Origin: Curtobacterium herbarum
Lineage (GTDB): Bacteria; Actinomycetota; Actinomycetes; Actinomycetales; Microbacteriaceae
Length of the DNA stretch: 64,000 bases
Direction: 5' to 3'
NCBI RefSeq assembly: GCF_016907335.1
Contig: NZ_JAFBBT010000001.1
Span: forward strand, 744,001-808,000
In this document: positions 18,594 to 27,971 of the stretch, in pieces
Layout: each line of letters opens with the position of its first letter
Position numbering within the stretch: position 1 is the stretch's first letter
The notes under the pieces: model-generated
Seen by the model: the letters and a program-made list of their open reading frames with translations, nothing else
Told to the model about the DNA's origin: nothing
Databases searched by the model: none
Program-made: the position numbers and the translations under genes

Positions 18594-20150
18594 TCAGTGC
18601 GCGGCGACCGGGACGCTGCCGGTCGTGTCCGAGCCGGCACGCGCCAGGCGGGCCAGACGGACCGACTGGCGGTTGATGAGCAACCCGCTGGCGATCGCGA
18701 CGAGCACGAGCACACCGGCCGAGATGCCGAAGGCCGCGTGGTAGCCGTCGAGCGTGGCCTGGGCCTGCTGCAGCTTCGTCGGTGCGGCGGACAGCCCGGA
18801 GAGGCTGTTCTTCACGACGTCGGCGAAGATCGTCGACAGCAGTGCCGTGCCGATCGAGCCACCGATCTGCTGCATGGTGTTCACCGTTGCCGAGGCGACA
18901 CCGGCGTCGGCGCGGGCCACACCGGTGGTCGCGGTGTTCATCGCGGACGAGAAGATCGTGCCCATGCCGAGCCCGATGACGACCAGCGCCGGCAGGACGG
19001 TGCCCGCGTAGGAGCTGTCCAGGTCGGTGCGGAGCAGCAGCAGGAGCCCGGTCGCGGCGACGAGGCCACCGGCGAAGATCAGGACCTTCGGGCCGACGCG
19101 GGGCAGCAGGCGGCCGCCGATCTGCGTCGCGGAGATCATGATCGACAGCGGCATCGGCAGGAACGCCAGGCCGGTCTGCAGTGCCGAGAAGCCGAGGGTC
19201 TGCTCGAGGTAGTAGGTCAGGAACAGGAAGATCCCGAACATGCCGATCGCCACGAGGCCGATCGCGACGAACGAGCCACCGCGGTCACGGTCGAGCACGA
19301 CGCGCAGGGGCAGCAGCGGGTGCGCGACGCGGGTCTCGATGAACACGAAGGCCGCGATCAGCACGACACCGACGGCGAGCATCGCGATCGTCACGGGGTC
19401 GTCCCAGCCGTTGGTCTCGGCGTTCGAGAAGCCGTAGACGACGCCGACCAACCCGAGGGTGATCGTGACGACACCGAGGACGTCGATGCGCGGCCGGTCG
19501 GCCTTCGGGGGCTTCACCATGAAGACGAGTGCCCCGATCACACCGAGCACGGCGAAGACGACGTTGACGTAGAGGCACCAGCGCCACGAGGTGTACTCGG
19601 TCAGGACCCCACCGAGCAGCAGACCGATGGCCGCACCGGACCCGGCGATCGAACCGAAGATGCCGAACGCACGACCGCGTTCCTTCGGGTCGCGGAAGGT
19701 CGTCGTGAGCATGCCGAGTGCGGACGGCGCGAGCAGTGCACCGAAGGCTCCCTGCAGGGCGCGGGCGGCGACGAGCAGCCCGAACGAGTCGGCGAGGCCA
19801 CCGAGCACCGAGGCGAGGGCGAACCCGACGAGCCCGATGATGAAGGTGTTCTTCCGACCGAAGAGGTCACCGAGGCGACCACCGAGCAGCAGCAGCGAGC
19901 CGAACGCCAGGGAGTACGCGGTGACGACCCACTGTCGCTGGTCCGTGCCGAAGCCGAGGTCCTGCTGCGCCGAGGGGAGCGCGATGTTCACGATCGTCGC
20001 GTCGAGCACGACCATGAGCTGCGCGAGGGCGATGACCGCCAGGGTGATCCAGCGGTGGTCCTTGCGGGGTGCGGTGGCACCGGATGCGGTGGCACCGGAT
20101 GTCTTGGGCGCCGCACCGGTGGGAGCGGGCGCTGTCTGTTCTGCCGTCAC
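18594..20150 (-). CDS. DHA2-family MFS drug exporter (EmrB/QacA type, 14 TM)
   Basis: About 518 residues with 14 predicted membrane segments. The first segment carries QLMVVLDATIVNIALPSAQ, the DHA2 signature; GGRLGDLFGRKNTF is the loop-2/3 motif. A hydrophilic Ala/Pro/Thr-rich leader of about 35 residues precedes TM1. The GTG at 20150 is chosen because AAGGAGG sits 7 nt upstream; longer in-frame readings run into the intergenic region. It is divergent from a TetR gene at 20317 and is the likely target of that repressor. It exports hydrophobic or cationic compounds by proton antiport; substrates unknown. Confidence 0.92.
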   Translation of the reverse strand: MTAEQTAPAPTGAAPKTSGATASGATAPRKDHRWITLAVIALAQLMVVLDATIVNIALPSAQQDLGFGTDQRQWVVTAYSLAFGSLLLLGGRLGDLFGRKNTFIIGLVGFALASVLGGLADSFGLLVAARALQGAFGALLAPSALGMLTTTFRDPKERGRAFGIFGSIAGSGAAIGLLLGGVLTEYTSWRWCLYVNVVFAVLGVIGALVFMVKPPKADRPRIDVLGVVTITLGLVGVVYGFSNAETNGWDDPVTIAMLAVGVVLIAAFVFIETRVAHPLLPLRVVLDRDRGGSFVAIGLVAIGMFGIFLFLTYYLEQTLGFSALQTGLAFLPMPLSIMISATQIGGRLLPRVGPKVLIFAGGLVAATGLLLLLRTDLDSSYAGTVLPALVVIGLGMGTIFSSAMNTATTGVARADAGVASATVNTMQQIGGSIGTALLSTIFADVVKNSLSGLSAAPTKLQQAQATLDGYHAAFGISAGVLVLVAIASGLLINRQSVRLARLARAGSDTTGSVPVAAH

Positions 20151-20226
20151 GACAGGCCTCCTTCGAGAAGGGGTGGAGGGTGTTCGCAGCGCGCGCCGTC
20201 GGGCACTGTCTTGATGTGGTGAAACC

Positions 20227-20309
20227 GGATGCCAGGCATCCGCTTCAGACCACTGTAGACCAAAACGGAGCGAGCGCATCCGCTTGTTCCCAGAAAGTTC
20301 AACTACGGT
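20227..20309. promoter_or_regulatory. Divergent exporter/TetR control region with palindrome and repeated decamer
   Basis: Between the two genes are a perfect palindrome, GGATGCC-A-GGCATCC (20227-20241), and the decamer GCATCCGCTT repeated at 20236-20245 and 20276-20285, 40 bp apart. The tetR -10 is TACGGT at 20304-20309, 7 nt before its GTG start. These repeats are candidate TetR operators covering both promoters (inference). Confidence 0.55.
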
Positions 20310-20316
20310 CGTCACC

Positions 20317-20976
20317 GTGAGCACCACCGATCAGCACGCCGAACTCGAGCGGCCCCTCCGAGCCGACGCGGCACGCAACCGCGAGCTGATCCTGCAGACC
20401 GCACGCAAGTGCTTCGCCGAGCGCGGGCTGTCGGTGACCCTGAACGACATCGCGCACGAAGCCGGCGTCGGCGTCGGCACCGTCTACCGTCGGTTCGCCG
20501 ACAAGGACTCCCTGATCGAGGCGCTGCTCGCGACGAAGTTCGAGGCGATGAACGCCGCGGCCGAACGTGCCGCCACCGAGATCGACCCGCGCGAGTCGCT
20601 CCGGCTGTACCTGATGGGCGTGTTCGAGTTCCGTGCGCGGGACCGCGCCCTCGCCGACGCGATCGTCCGTGCCGGCAAGGCCAGGCCCTCGATCGTGCAC
20701 GAACGCGACCGCCTCGAACGCCAGGTCGCCGCGATCATCGGTCGCGCGCGGGACGCCGGCGTCGTCCGAGAGGGCTTCGACTACCGCGACCTGCCGATGC
20801 TCACCACGATGATCGGCTCCGTCGCGGACGCCACCCGTGCGCACGACCCGGACGCCTGGCGCCGGTACGCCAAGGTCGTCATCGACGGCGTCCTGCCGCC
20901 GGTCGAACCGGACGGCATGCTCGGCGAACCGCTCGACCGCGAGACCATCGAGCGCGCCCTGCACGCCCAGCCCTGA
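20317..20976 (+). CDS. TetR/AcrR-family transcriptional regulator
   Basis: 219 residues. The N-terminal TetR HTH (about residues 15-60) includes LNDIAHEAGVGVGTVYRRF, followed by a C-terminal ligand-binding region with the common actinobacterial tail. Start GTG 20317 lies 7 nt after TACGGT, so the mRNA is probably leaderless; the TTG at 20284 would precede the promoter. It is divergent from the DHA2 exporter and likely represses exporter and itself until a substrate binds. Confidence 0.92.
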   Translation: MSTTDQHAELERPLRADAARNRELILQTARKCFAERGLSVTLNDIAHEAGVGVGTVYRRFADKDSLIEALLATKFEAMNAAAERAATEIDPRESLRLYLMGVFEFRARDRALADAIVRAGKARPSIVHERDRLERQVAAIIGRARDAGVVREGFDYRDLPMLTTMIGSVADATRAHDPDAWRRYAKVVIDGVLPPVEPDGMLGEPLDRETIERALHAQP

Positions 20977-21070
20977 CCGGTCACAACACACCGCTCACGT
21001 CCGCCGGCGCACGCCGCCACCGGGCTCCCGACCGGTCAGGACCCACCGTTCACGTCCGCCGACCGGTCGA

Positions 21071-21105
21071 GAACCGTCGTCTCGGGCGCGCCGAACCGAC
21101 GGTTC
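21071..21105. terminator. Hairpin between convergent tetR and pmt
   Basis: Perfect 9-bp arms GAACCGTCG (21071-21079) and CGACGGTTC (21097-21105). Position about 95 bp after the TetR stop fits a terminator for it. Confidence 0.5.
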
Positions 21106-21189
21106 GTGACCACTCGGAGAGCTCGGGCGGGGTGTCGTGACCGCTCGCCACCCTCCGGACTCGGCCCACGGCGCGGGCAGTGTCGGTGG

Positions 21190-21223
21190 GGGAGGCCCGT
21201 GGCGGGCCGGCACCGCGCCTCCC
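21190..21223. terminator. GGGAGGC-family hairpin downstream of pmt
   Basis: Arms GGGAGGC (21190-21196) and GCCTCCC (21217-21223) with a GC-rich, partly paired loop. It is a weaker member of the recurring palindrome family, between two convergent genes. Confidence 0.5.
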
Positions 21224-21312
21224 GCCCGGCGGGTGCCCGGACCTCCCGTGCAGCCAGCGCCGTCGGCGCAGCCAGCCCGACCAGCGCAGCCAGCCCGACC
21301 AGCCCGACCCGC

Positions 21313-22944
21313 CTAGAGCCAGCTCGGCAGCCAGTAGTGGGACCGGATGAAGTCCCACGGAGCCTGGATCGCCGACCACAGCGGGTACCAGTACGCCGAC
21401 GCCAGGACCACCACGACCAGGTAGACCCCGAGCCAGACCAGCGCCCGTGTCCGTCGTGGTCGCGGATCCTCGCGTGAGCCGAGCAGGTGTGCGATCACCG
21501 CGGCCAACGCCATCACGAGGAAGGGCTCGAAGGCGATCGTGTAGAACTGGAAGACCGTCCGGTCCAGGTACATCAGCCACGGCAGGTACCCGGCGCCGAT
21601 GCCCATCAGGACGATGCCGTACTCCCACCGCCGCCGGGTGACGAGCAGCACGAGCAGCACCACGGCTGCGATCACCGCGGCGTACCAGACGAACGGGTTC
21701 GCGATGCCCGTGATGGCGGCCCCGCAGCGATCGGCCGCGCAGCCGTCCTGGCCCGCGTCCACGCCGACGTAGTACATCGACGTCGGCCGCTGCATGAGGA
21801 GCCAGAGCAGCGGGTTCGCCTGGTACGAGTGCGGCGTGTGCAGGCCGATGTTGAACGCGTAGATCTCGCTCTGGTAGTGCCACCAGTTCTGCAGGCTGTC
21901 GGGCACCCAGGCGAGCACCCCGGTCCAGCGCTCCCCGCCGGTCCCGAGCCAGTTCCGGTCCCAGCCGCCGCGGGTCAGGAACCAGCCGGCCCAGGACGCC
22001 ACGTAGGTGACGGCCGCGATCGGCACGGTGAGCATGAACGTCACCGGGGCCTGCTGCAGCGCGGCACTCGACGACCAGAACGCAACACCGGCCCGACGGC
22101 GGAGCAGCATGTCGCTGACCACCGAGTACACGGCGAAGAACGCCAGGAAGTACAGCCCGGTCCACTTCGTCGCCGTCGCGAGCCCGAGCGCGAAGCCCAT
22201 CGCGACGAGCCAGGGCCGCCACCACAGCACCGGCCCCCAGAGCGTCGGGCGACCGGCCGCGGCCCTCCGGTCGACCCACCGGTCGAGCTGCCGGGCGGAC
22301 CACCGCCGGTCGAGCACGAGCGCGCCGAACCCGAGCACGACGAAGAACGTGACGATGCCGTCGAGGAGCGACACCCGCGACATCACGATCGCCTGCCCGT
22401 CCACCGCCAGGAAGCCGCCGGCCAGCGTGCCGATGAACGTCGACCGGAACAGGGAGCGGGCGATCACCGCGGTGAGGAAGACGGTGGCGATGCCGAGGAC
22501 CGCGACCGTGAACCGCCAGCCGAAGGCGTTGTCCGGCCCGAAGAGCAGCATGCCGAGGCCGATGAGGTACTTGCCGAGCGGCGGGTGCGCGATGAACTCC
22601 GCGGCGCGCGAGTAGAGGTCCGTCTGCCCGTCGGCGAACCGTTGGTCGGTCGTCGTCGCGCCGTCACCGGTCGGGTTCGCCGGCCACGTGCCCTCGTACC
22701 CGAGGTGCACCAGGGACCAGCTGTCCTTGACGTAGTACGTCTCGTCGAACACGAGCGTGTGCGGCCGGCCCAGGTCGACCAGTCGGAGCAGGGCCGCCAG
22801 CACGGTGACCGCGATCGGACCGCCCCAGCGCCAGGCGGCGACCCGCCAGCCGACGGACAGCACGCGGCCCCACCAGTCGTCGAGCCGCGAGCCGCGCGGG
22901 ACGTCCGGCACGGTCTTCTGCAGGTCGGCCAGGTCCGTGGTCAT
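21313..22944 (-). CDS. pmt: Dolichyl-phosphate-mannose-protein O-mannosyltransferase (GT39)
   Basis: 543 residues, a polytopic membrane protein with about 10-11 membrane segments. The first external loop carries the catalytic acidic motif of GT39 (LVFDETYYVKDSWS, Asp-Glu near residue 63), and HPPLGKYLIGLG is the second family motif. It transfers mannose from polyprenyl-phosphate mannose to Ser/Thr of secreted proteins as they leave the Sec channel. ATG 22944 follows TAGGAT by 7 nt on the minus strand (leaderless), so the longer frame to 23808 is antisense to rsmI. The divergent pmt/rsmI pairing is conserved in many actinobacteria. Secreted proteins such as the amidase at 51.9 kb could be substrates. 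Confidence 0.94.
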   Translation of the reverse strand: MTTDLADLQKTVPDVPRGSRLDDWWGRVLSVGWRVAAWRWGGPIAVTVLAALLRLVDLGRPHTLVFDETYYVKDSWSLVHLGYEGTWPANPTGDGATTTDQRFADGQTDLYSRAAEFIAHPPLGKYLIGLGMLLFGPDNAFGWRFTVAVLGIATVFLTAVIARSLFRSTFIGTLAGGFLAVDGQAIVMSRVSLLDGIVTFFVVLGFGALVLDRRWSARQLDRWVDRRAAAGRPTLWGPVLWWRPWLVAMGFALGLATATKWTGLYFLAFFAVYSVVSDMLLRRRAGVAFWSSSAALQQAPVTFMLTVPIAAVTYVASWAGWFLTRGGWDRNWLGTGGERWTGVLAWVPDSLQNWWHYQSEIYAFNIGLHTPHSYQANPLLWLLMQRPTSMYYVGVDAGQDGCAADRCGAAITGIANPFVWYAAVIAAVVLLVLLVTRRRWEYGIVLMGIGAGYLPWLMYLDRTVFQFYTIAFEPFLVMALAAVIAHLLGSREDPRPRRTRALVWLGVYLVVVVLASAYWYPLWSAIQAPWDFIRSHYWLPSWL

Positions 22945-23023
22945 TCGCAGCATCCTACGGACGCGACCTCGCCGCTCGCCCGCGCCGTCCACAGGGCACG
23001 GCCACGACGACGACAATGGGGTC

Positions 23024-23845
23024 GTGATCGTCCTCGCAGCAACCCCCATCGGCAACCTCGGTGATGCCTCCCGTCGACTCGTGGAGACGCTGTCGAACGC
23101 CTCCGTCGTGGCCGCCGAGGACACCCGGACCGCGATCCACCTGATGCGCGCACTCGGCATCGAGAACCGGCCGCGGCTCATCGCGCTGCACGAGCACAAC
23201 GAGCGGGAGCGTGCGGCCGAGGTCGTCGAACTCGCCCGGGAGGACGACGTCGTCGTGCTCACCGACGCGGGCATGCCCGCCATCAGCGACCCCGGCTTCC
23301 CCCTGGTCGAGGCCGCCGCCGCCGCGGGCGTCACCGTCACCGCGATCCCCGGCCCGAGTGCCGTCCTCACCGCCCTCGCGCTCTCCGGACTGCCGACGGA
23401 CCGGTTCACGTTCGAGGGCTTCCCGACCCGCAAGGGCGGCGAGCGTCGCCGCGTCTTCGCCGCGCTGGCGGGGGAGCAGCGGACCATGGTCTTCTTCGAG
23501 TCGCCGCACCGGATCGCCGACACGCTCGGCGACATGGCCGCAGGCTTCGGCGCCGACCGGCGCGCCGCGGTCTGCCGGGAGCTCACGAAGATGCACGAGG
23601 AGATCCGACGCGGGACCCTCGCCGAGCTGACCGAGTGGGCGGCCGACGGTGTCCGCGGCGAGATCTGCGTCGTCGTCGCCGGTTCGACCGGGTCGGGTGA
23701 GGACGCCACGATCGAGGACGGCGTCCGCCTGGTCCTCGAGCGCGTGGCCGCCGGCGCACGCATGAAGGAGGCCGCCGCGGCGGTCGCCGACGCGACCGGA
23801 CTGTCCAAGCGCGACCTCTACGAGGGTGCACTCGCCGCACGCTGA
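23024..23845 (+). CDS. rsmI: 16S rRNA (cytidine1402-2'-O)-methyltransferase RsmI
   Basis: 273 residues of the tetrapyrrole-methylase fold. Motifs are ATPIGNLGD at the N-terminus, AAEDTRT, LTDAGMPAISDPGF (SAM site) and IPGPSAVLTALALSG. RsmI methylates the ribose of C1402 in the 16S decoding centre. Start GTG 23024 is 6 nt after GACAAT (23012-23017). It is divergent from pmt and is followed by a very strong palindrome, so it is a single-gene transcript ahead of metG. Confidence 0.95.
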   Translation: MIVLAATPIGNLGDASRRLVETLSNASVVAAEDTRTAIHLMRALGIENRPRLIALHEHNERERAAEVVELAREDDVVVLTDAGMPAISDPGFPLVEAAAAAGVTVTAIPGPSAVLTALALSGLPTDRFTFEGFPTRKGGERRRVFAALAGEQRTMVFFESPHRIADTLGDMAAGFGADRRAAVCRELTKMHEEIRRGTLAELTEWAADGVRGEICVVVAGSTGSGEDATIEDGVRLVLERVAAGARMKEAAAAVADATGLSKRDLYEGALAAR

Positions 23846-23862
23846 CCGGACCCGACACCTGT

Positions 23863-23906
23863 CGGACGGGAGGCCCGTGGCGGCGCCGCCACGGGCCTCC
23901 CGTCCG
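23863..23906 (+). terminator. 44-bp perfect palindrome after rsmI
   Basis: Two 22-nt perfectly complementary arms with no spacer (CGGACGGGAGGCCCGTGG... and its complement). It is the longest gap-free member of the recurring GACGGGAGGC hairpin family. Confidence 0.8.
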
Positions 23907-23967
23907 GTTCTCCACAGGCCGGTGACCGCGCGTCACGGGGCACGGACGCGCCTCTAGGATGGTCCGC

Positions 23968-25545
23968 ATGGCCGACGGCAGCTCGTTCTCGATCACCACG
24001 CCGATCTTCTACGTCAACGACGTGCCCCACATCGGGCACGCGTACACGGAGGTCGCCGCGGACGTCCTCGCGCGCTGGCACCGCCAGCGCGGCGACGACA
24101 CCTGGCTGCTCACGGGCACCGACGAGCACGGGCAGAAGATCCTGCGGACCGCCTCGGCGAACGACGTGACCCCGAAGGAGTGGGCGGACCGTCTGGTCAC
24201 CGACGCGTGGAAGCCGCTGCTCGACACCGTCGACGTCGCGAACGACGACTTCATCCGGACGACCGACGAACGCCACGAGCGCGGTGTGACGGCGTTCCTG
24301 CAGAAGCTGTACGACGACGGCTACATCTACGCCGGCGAGTTCGAGGGCTTCTACTGCGTGGGCTGCGAGGAGTACAAGCAGCCGAGCGACCTGGTCCCCG
24401 GCACCGGGCCGTACGAGGGGCAGCAGGTCTGTGCGATCCACTCCATCCCGGTGGAGGTCCTGGCCGAGCGCAACTACTTCTTCCGGATGTCCGACTTCGA
24501 GCAGCGCCTGCTCGACCTGTACGAGTCGAACCCGCAGTTCATCCAGCCGGAGAGCGTCCGCAACGAGATCGTCTCCTTCGTCAAGCAGGGGCTGCGCGAC
24601 CTGTCGATCTCGCGGTCGAGCTTCGACTGGGGCATCCAGATCCCGTGGGACTCCGACCACGTGCTCTACGTCTGGTTCGACGCGCTGCTGAACTACATCA
24701 CCGCCCTCGGCTACGGCACCGAGGACGACGAAGCGTTCCAGCGCCTCTGGCCGAGCGTGCACATCGTGGGCAAGGACATCGCCCGCTTCCACGCCGTGAT
24801 CTGGCCGGCGATGCTCATGGCCGCCGGGCTCCCGGTGCCGGAGCGCGTGTTCGGCCACGGCTGGCTGCTCGTCGGCGGCGAGAAGATGTCGAAGTCCAAG
24901 CTGACCGGCATCGCCCCGAGCGAGATCACCGACACGTTCGGCTCCGACGCCTTCCGCTACTACTTCCTCCGCGCGATCACCTTCGGGCAGGACGGCAACT
25001 TCAGCTGGGAAGACATCTCGGCGCGGTACCAGGCCGAGCTGGCGAACGGCTTCGGCAACCTGGCCTCCCGCATCGTCGCCATGCTGAACCGGTACTTCGA
25101 CGGTGCCGTCCCGGAACGCGACGAGCTGACCGAGTCCGACGCGGCCGTCGATGCCCTCGCGCAGGCCGTCACCGAGCGGGCCGACGCGTCGATCGCCGCC
25201 TTCGCCCCGCACGACGCGATCACCACGGTCTGGGAACTCGTCGACGCCCTGAACGGCTACATCACCGAGCAGGAGCCCTGGGCCCTGGCGAAGGACGACG
25301 CCCAGCGCGAGCGCCTCGCGACCGTGCTCGTCACGGCACTCCGGGGCCTCGGCACGGTGGCCGTGCTCGTGTCCCCGGTGATGCCGAAGGCGACCGAGAA
25401 GCTCTGGGCCTCGATCGGTGCCGGTGGGACCATCGCCGAGCAGCGCATCGACCGCGCCTGGGAGTGGCAGGGCTCCGAGACGGTGACACCCCTCGCGGCC
25501 GGGCTCTTCCCGCGCATCGAGCAGCCGGAGCAGGGCGCCGCGTGA
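23968..25545 (+). CDS. metG: Methionyl-tRNA synthetase
   Basis: 525 residues, class I synthetase. HIGH-type motif PHIGHAY (residues 16-22 region), a connecting domain with a partial zinc knuckle (YCVGCEEYKQP), and KMSKS in GGEKMSKSKL. It charges initiator and elongator tRNA-Met. ATG 23968 follows TAGGAT (23955-23960) by 7 nt, so it is read as leaderless; an in-frame ATG at 23959 lies inside that box and is rejected. No C-terminal tRNA-binding (EMAP) domain is present. It leads the operon metG-tatD-rsmA. Confidence 0.96.
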   Translation: MADGSSFSITTPIFYVNDVPHIGHAYTEVAADVLARWHRQRGDDTWLLTGTDEHGQKILRTASANDVTPKEWADRLVTDAWKPLLDTVDVANDDFIRTTDERHERGVTAFLQKLYDDGYIYAGEFEGFYCVGCEEYKQPSDLVPGTGPYEGQQVCAIHSIPVEVLAERNYFFRMSDFEQRLLDLYESNPQFIQPESVRNEIVSFVKQGLRDLSISRSSFDWGIQIPWDSDHVLYVWFDALLNYITALGYGTEDDEAFQRLWPSVHIVGKDIARFHAVIWPAMLMAAGLPVPERVFGHGWLLVGGEKMSKSKLTGIAPSEITDTFGSDAFRYYFLRAITFGQDGNFSWEDISARYQAELANGFGNLASRIVAMLNRYFDGAVPERDELTESDAAVDALAQAVTERADASIAAFAPHDAITTVWELVDALNGYITEQEPWALAKDDAQRERLATVLVTALRGLGTVAVLVSPVMPKATEKLWASIGAGGTIAEQRIDRAWEWQGSETVTPLAAGLFPRIEQPEQGAA

Positions 25546-26465
25546 CCGACGCGCACGTCCGCGCACGCGGTGGCGACGGCGGTGGACAGAAGCGGGACCT
25601 GACGTACCCGCCGCTGCCGCAGGCCCTCACCGTCCCGGTGTACGACAACCACACGCACATGGAGATCGCCGACGGGGTCGGGGACGGCGGCGACGGTCCC
25701 CTCGACTACCGGGAGCACCTCGACCGTGCCTCGAGCGTCGGCGTCCGCGGTGTCGTGCAGGTCGGCACGGACCTGGCCACCTCGCAGTGGTCGGCGTCGA
25801 TCGCAGCACGGGAGCCCCGGGTCCTCGCCGCGGTGGCCCTGCACCCGAACGAAGCCCCGGTCCTCGACGAACAGGGCTTGCTCGACGAGCACCTCGCCGG
25901 CATCGCGGAGCTCGCGGCCCTGCCCCGGGTCCGGGCGATCGGGGAGACCGGGCTCGACTTCTTCCGAACGGGTGACGACGGCCGGGCGGCGCAGATCCGC
26001 TCCTTCGAGGAGCACATCCGCATCGCGAAGGACCACGACCTGGCGCTGACGATCCACGACCGGGACGCCCACGACGCCGTGGTCGAGGTGCTCGAGCGTG
26101 TCGGGGCCCCGGAGCGCACGGTCTTCCACTGCTTCTCGGGCGGCCCCGAGCTCGCACGCCTGTGTGCCGAGCGCGGCTGGTACATGTCGTTCGCCGGCAC
26201 CGTGACGTTCAAGAACGCGCAGAACCTGCGTGACGCCCTGCACGTCGCACCGCGCCACCTGATCATGATCGAGACGGACGCGCCGTTCCTCACCCCGACG
26301 CCGTTCCGCGGTCGGCCGAACGCGCCGTACCTGATCCCGCACACGCTCCGGTCGATGGCCGAGACGCTGGGGACCGACGCCTCGATGCTCGCGGCGCAGA
26401 TCACCTCGAACACCGAACTCGTCTACGGCGCGTGGGACGCCGAGCCCGTCACGGTGGTGCAGTAG
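25542..26465 (+). CDS. tatD: TatD-family metal-dependent deoxyribonuclease
   Basis: 307 residues, TIM-barrel metal hydrolase. Metal ligands are visible in NHTHMEI (HxH), [25 protein letters not shown] and [10 protein letters not shown]. TatD proteins are 3'-5' nucleases involved in DNA turnover and repair. The GTG start at 25542 overlaps the metG stop as GTGA; a hydrophilic 30-residue leader precedes the barrel. Two bases separate its stop from the rsmA start. No rpf gene lies between tatD and rsmA as it does in mycobacteria. Confidence 0.94.
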   Translation: MTDAHVRARGGDGGGQKRDLTYPPLPQALTVPVYDNHTHMEIADGVGDGGDGPLDYREHLDRASSVGVRGVVQVGTDLATSQWSASIAAREPRVLAAVALHPNEAPVLDEQGLLDEHLAGIAELAALPRVRAIGETGLDFFRTGDDGRAAQIRSFEEHIRIAKDHDLALTIHDRDAHDAVVEVLERVGAPERTVFHCFSGGPELARLCAERGWYMSFAGTVTFKNAQNLRDALHVAPRHLIMIETDAPFLTPTPFRGRPNAPYLIPHTLRSMAETLGTDASMLAAQITSNTELVYGAWDAEPVTVVQ

Positions 26466-26467
26466 CC

Positions 26468-27328
26468 GTGGGTGCGCTCCTCGGCCCGGCGGAGATCCGG
26501 GAACTCGCGGCGACGTTCGACGTCACCCCCACGAAGAAGCTCGGCCAGAACTTCGTGCACGACGCCAACACCGTCCGGCGCATCGTGTCGATCGCCGGCG
26601 TCACGCCCGAGTCGGCGGTGCTCGAGGTCGGACCCGGCCTCGGGTCGCTGACGCTCGGGCTCACCGAGACCGGCGCTGCCGTCACCGCCGTCGAGATCGA
26701 CGCCCGGCTCGCCGCGCACCTGCCGACGACCGTCTCCGCGATGCAGCCCGACGCCCGCCTGACCGTCGTCCACCAGGACGCCATGCAGGTCTCGTCCGAG
26801 GACCTGCCCGTCGCGCCGACGCACCTCGTGGCGAACCTGCCGTACAACGTGTCCGTGCCGGTGCTCCTGCACCTGCTCGCGACCTTCCCGTCCCTGGTCC
26901 GCTCGCTCGTCATGGTGCAGGCCGAGGTCGGGTACCGCCTGGCCGCCGACCCCGGCAGCAAGGTCTACGGCTCCCCGAGCGTCAAGGCCGCCTGGTACGG
27001 GTCGTGGCGGATCGCCGGGCAGGTCAGCCGGCAGGTGTTCTGGCCGGTGCCGAACGTCGACAGCGTCCTGGTCGGGTTCGACCGGCACGAGCCGCCGGGC
27101 GACGAACAGCTGCGCTCGCGGGTGTTCACCCTGGTCGACGCAGCGTTCCAGCAGCGGCGGAAGATGCTCCGCCAGGCGCTCTCCGGTGTCCTGGGTGGCA
27201 GTGCTCGTGCGTCCGAGGTCCTCGAAGCCGCCGGCATCGCGCCGACCGCCCGCGGCGAGGAGCTCGGCGTCGACGACTTCGTGCGGCTCGGCCGGACCGT
27301 CCTCGCGGCCGCCGGCACGAGCGACTGA
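26468..27328 (+). CDS. rsmA: 16S rRNA (adenine1518/1519-N6)-dimethyltransferase
   Basis: 286 residues, RsmA/KsgA family. It has [10 protein letters not shown], the SAM-binding [11 protein letters not shown] and the catalytic NLPYNVS (NLPY motif). It dimethylates two adjacent adenines in helix 45 of 16S rRNA late in 30S assembly. GTG 26468 starts two bases after the tatD stop, so it depends on the metG operon transcript. The usual next gene, ispE, is about 6 kb away here rather than adjacent. Confidence 0.96.
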   Translation: MGALLGPAEIRELAATFDVTPTKKLGQNFVHDANTVRRIVSIAGVTPESAVLEVGPGLGSLTLGLTETGAAVTAVEIDARLAAHLPTTVSAMQPDARLTVVHQDAMQVSSEDLPVAPTHLVANLPYNVSVPVLLHLLATFPSLVRSLVMVQAEVGYRLAADPGSKVYGSPSVKAAWYGSWRIAGQVSRQVFWPVPNVDSVLVGFDRHEPPGDEQLRSRVFTLVDAAFQQRRKMLRQALSGVLGGSARASEVLEAAGIAPTARGEELGVDDFVRLGRTVLAAAGTSD

Positions 27329-27372
27329 CGGACCCGGCCCGAGGGAGTCCGCCCGACGGACCCCGCCCGACG

Positions 27373-27422
27373 GACGCGACTCAGCGGACGCGCGCACGCT
27401 GACCGACGCGACTCAGCGGACG
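27373..27422. repeat. 18-bp direct repeat, two copies 32 bp apart
   Basis: GACGCGACTCAGCGGACG occurs at 27373-27390 and 27405-27422, in the interval between the convergent rsmA and the next gene; the second copy overlaps the stop codon (TCA on the plus strand) of the membrane-protein gene. Confidence 0.75.
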
Positions 27423-27910
27423 GACGCGCCCCGTGCCTCCAGGACGGCGACGAGCGCGTCCGGATCGCCGCAGCGGAACCGGAGCGCACGCTTGCCGTGG
27501 ACGGCGACGTGCACGCCGGGCCCGTGGTCGAGCAGGATCGCGGTCCCGCTCGGGATCAGGCGGATGCCCCACCCGCCGGAGTTGCGGCCGGTCAGGGTCA
27601 TCGGCGTCACCGACGCGATCTGGTCGAGCGGGATGCGGCGTCGGTACCAGAACGGGGTGACGCGGACCTCCAGCACGTCGTCGACGCGGACCGTCTCGCG
27701 CATCCGGACGACGCCGACGCCGAGCACGACCGTGACGGCGAGTGTCCCGATCAGGACCGCGGTGTCTCCGGGACCCATGTCGTTCCCCGGTGACGGCGGG
27801 ACGACGAGCGGGAGCGCCACCGCCCCGACCGCGATGACGATCAGGGCGATGCCGACCACGGGCATCAGGCGTCCGGACGGCAGGGTCTCCTCGTACGGTG
27901 CTGGTCGCAT
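27413..27910 (-). CDS. Hypothetical membrane protein with PH-like C-terminal part
   Basis: 165 residues, family not firmly recognised. Two hydrophobic segments near the N-terminus (about residues 16-37 and 50-68) are followed by a beta-rich region (RVDDVLEVRVTPFWYRRRIPLDQI) that resembles the PH-like domain of small actinobacterial membrane proteins. ATG 27910 follows CAGGAT by 6 nt on the minus strand. It is convergent with rsmA and appears to be a single-gene unit. Function unknown. Confidence 0.72.
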   Translation of the reverse strand: MRPAPYEETLPSGRLMPVVGIALIVIAVGAVALPLVVPPSPGNDMGPGDTAVLIGTLAVTVVLGVGVVRMRETVRVDDVLEVRVTPFWYRRRIPLDQIASVTPMTLTGRNSGGWGIRLIPSGTAILLDHGPGVHVAVHGKRALRFRCGDPDALVAVLEARGASVR

Positions 27911-27971
27911 CCACCCATCCTGGCACCTCCCGGCACAGTGATGTGCGACATGTCGGGAGGGGTGGATCGGG

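Larger units (their letters stand above)
20977..21312. other. 336-bp non-coding interval between convergent genes
   Basis: No convincing gene. It holds an imperfect direct repeat of about 30 bp (GACCGGTCA... at 20975 and 21030, period 55), two hairpins (annotated separately), and an 18-bp tandem repeat, GCGCAGCCAGCCCGACCA, at 21266-21283 and 21284-21301, just downstream of the pmt stop codon. Confidence 0.7.

Noticed and set aside
21313..23808. 831-residue reading of pmt
   Set aside because: The extra 288 residues are antisense to rsmI; the TAGGAT box 7 nt before ATG 22944 marks the true start.
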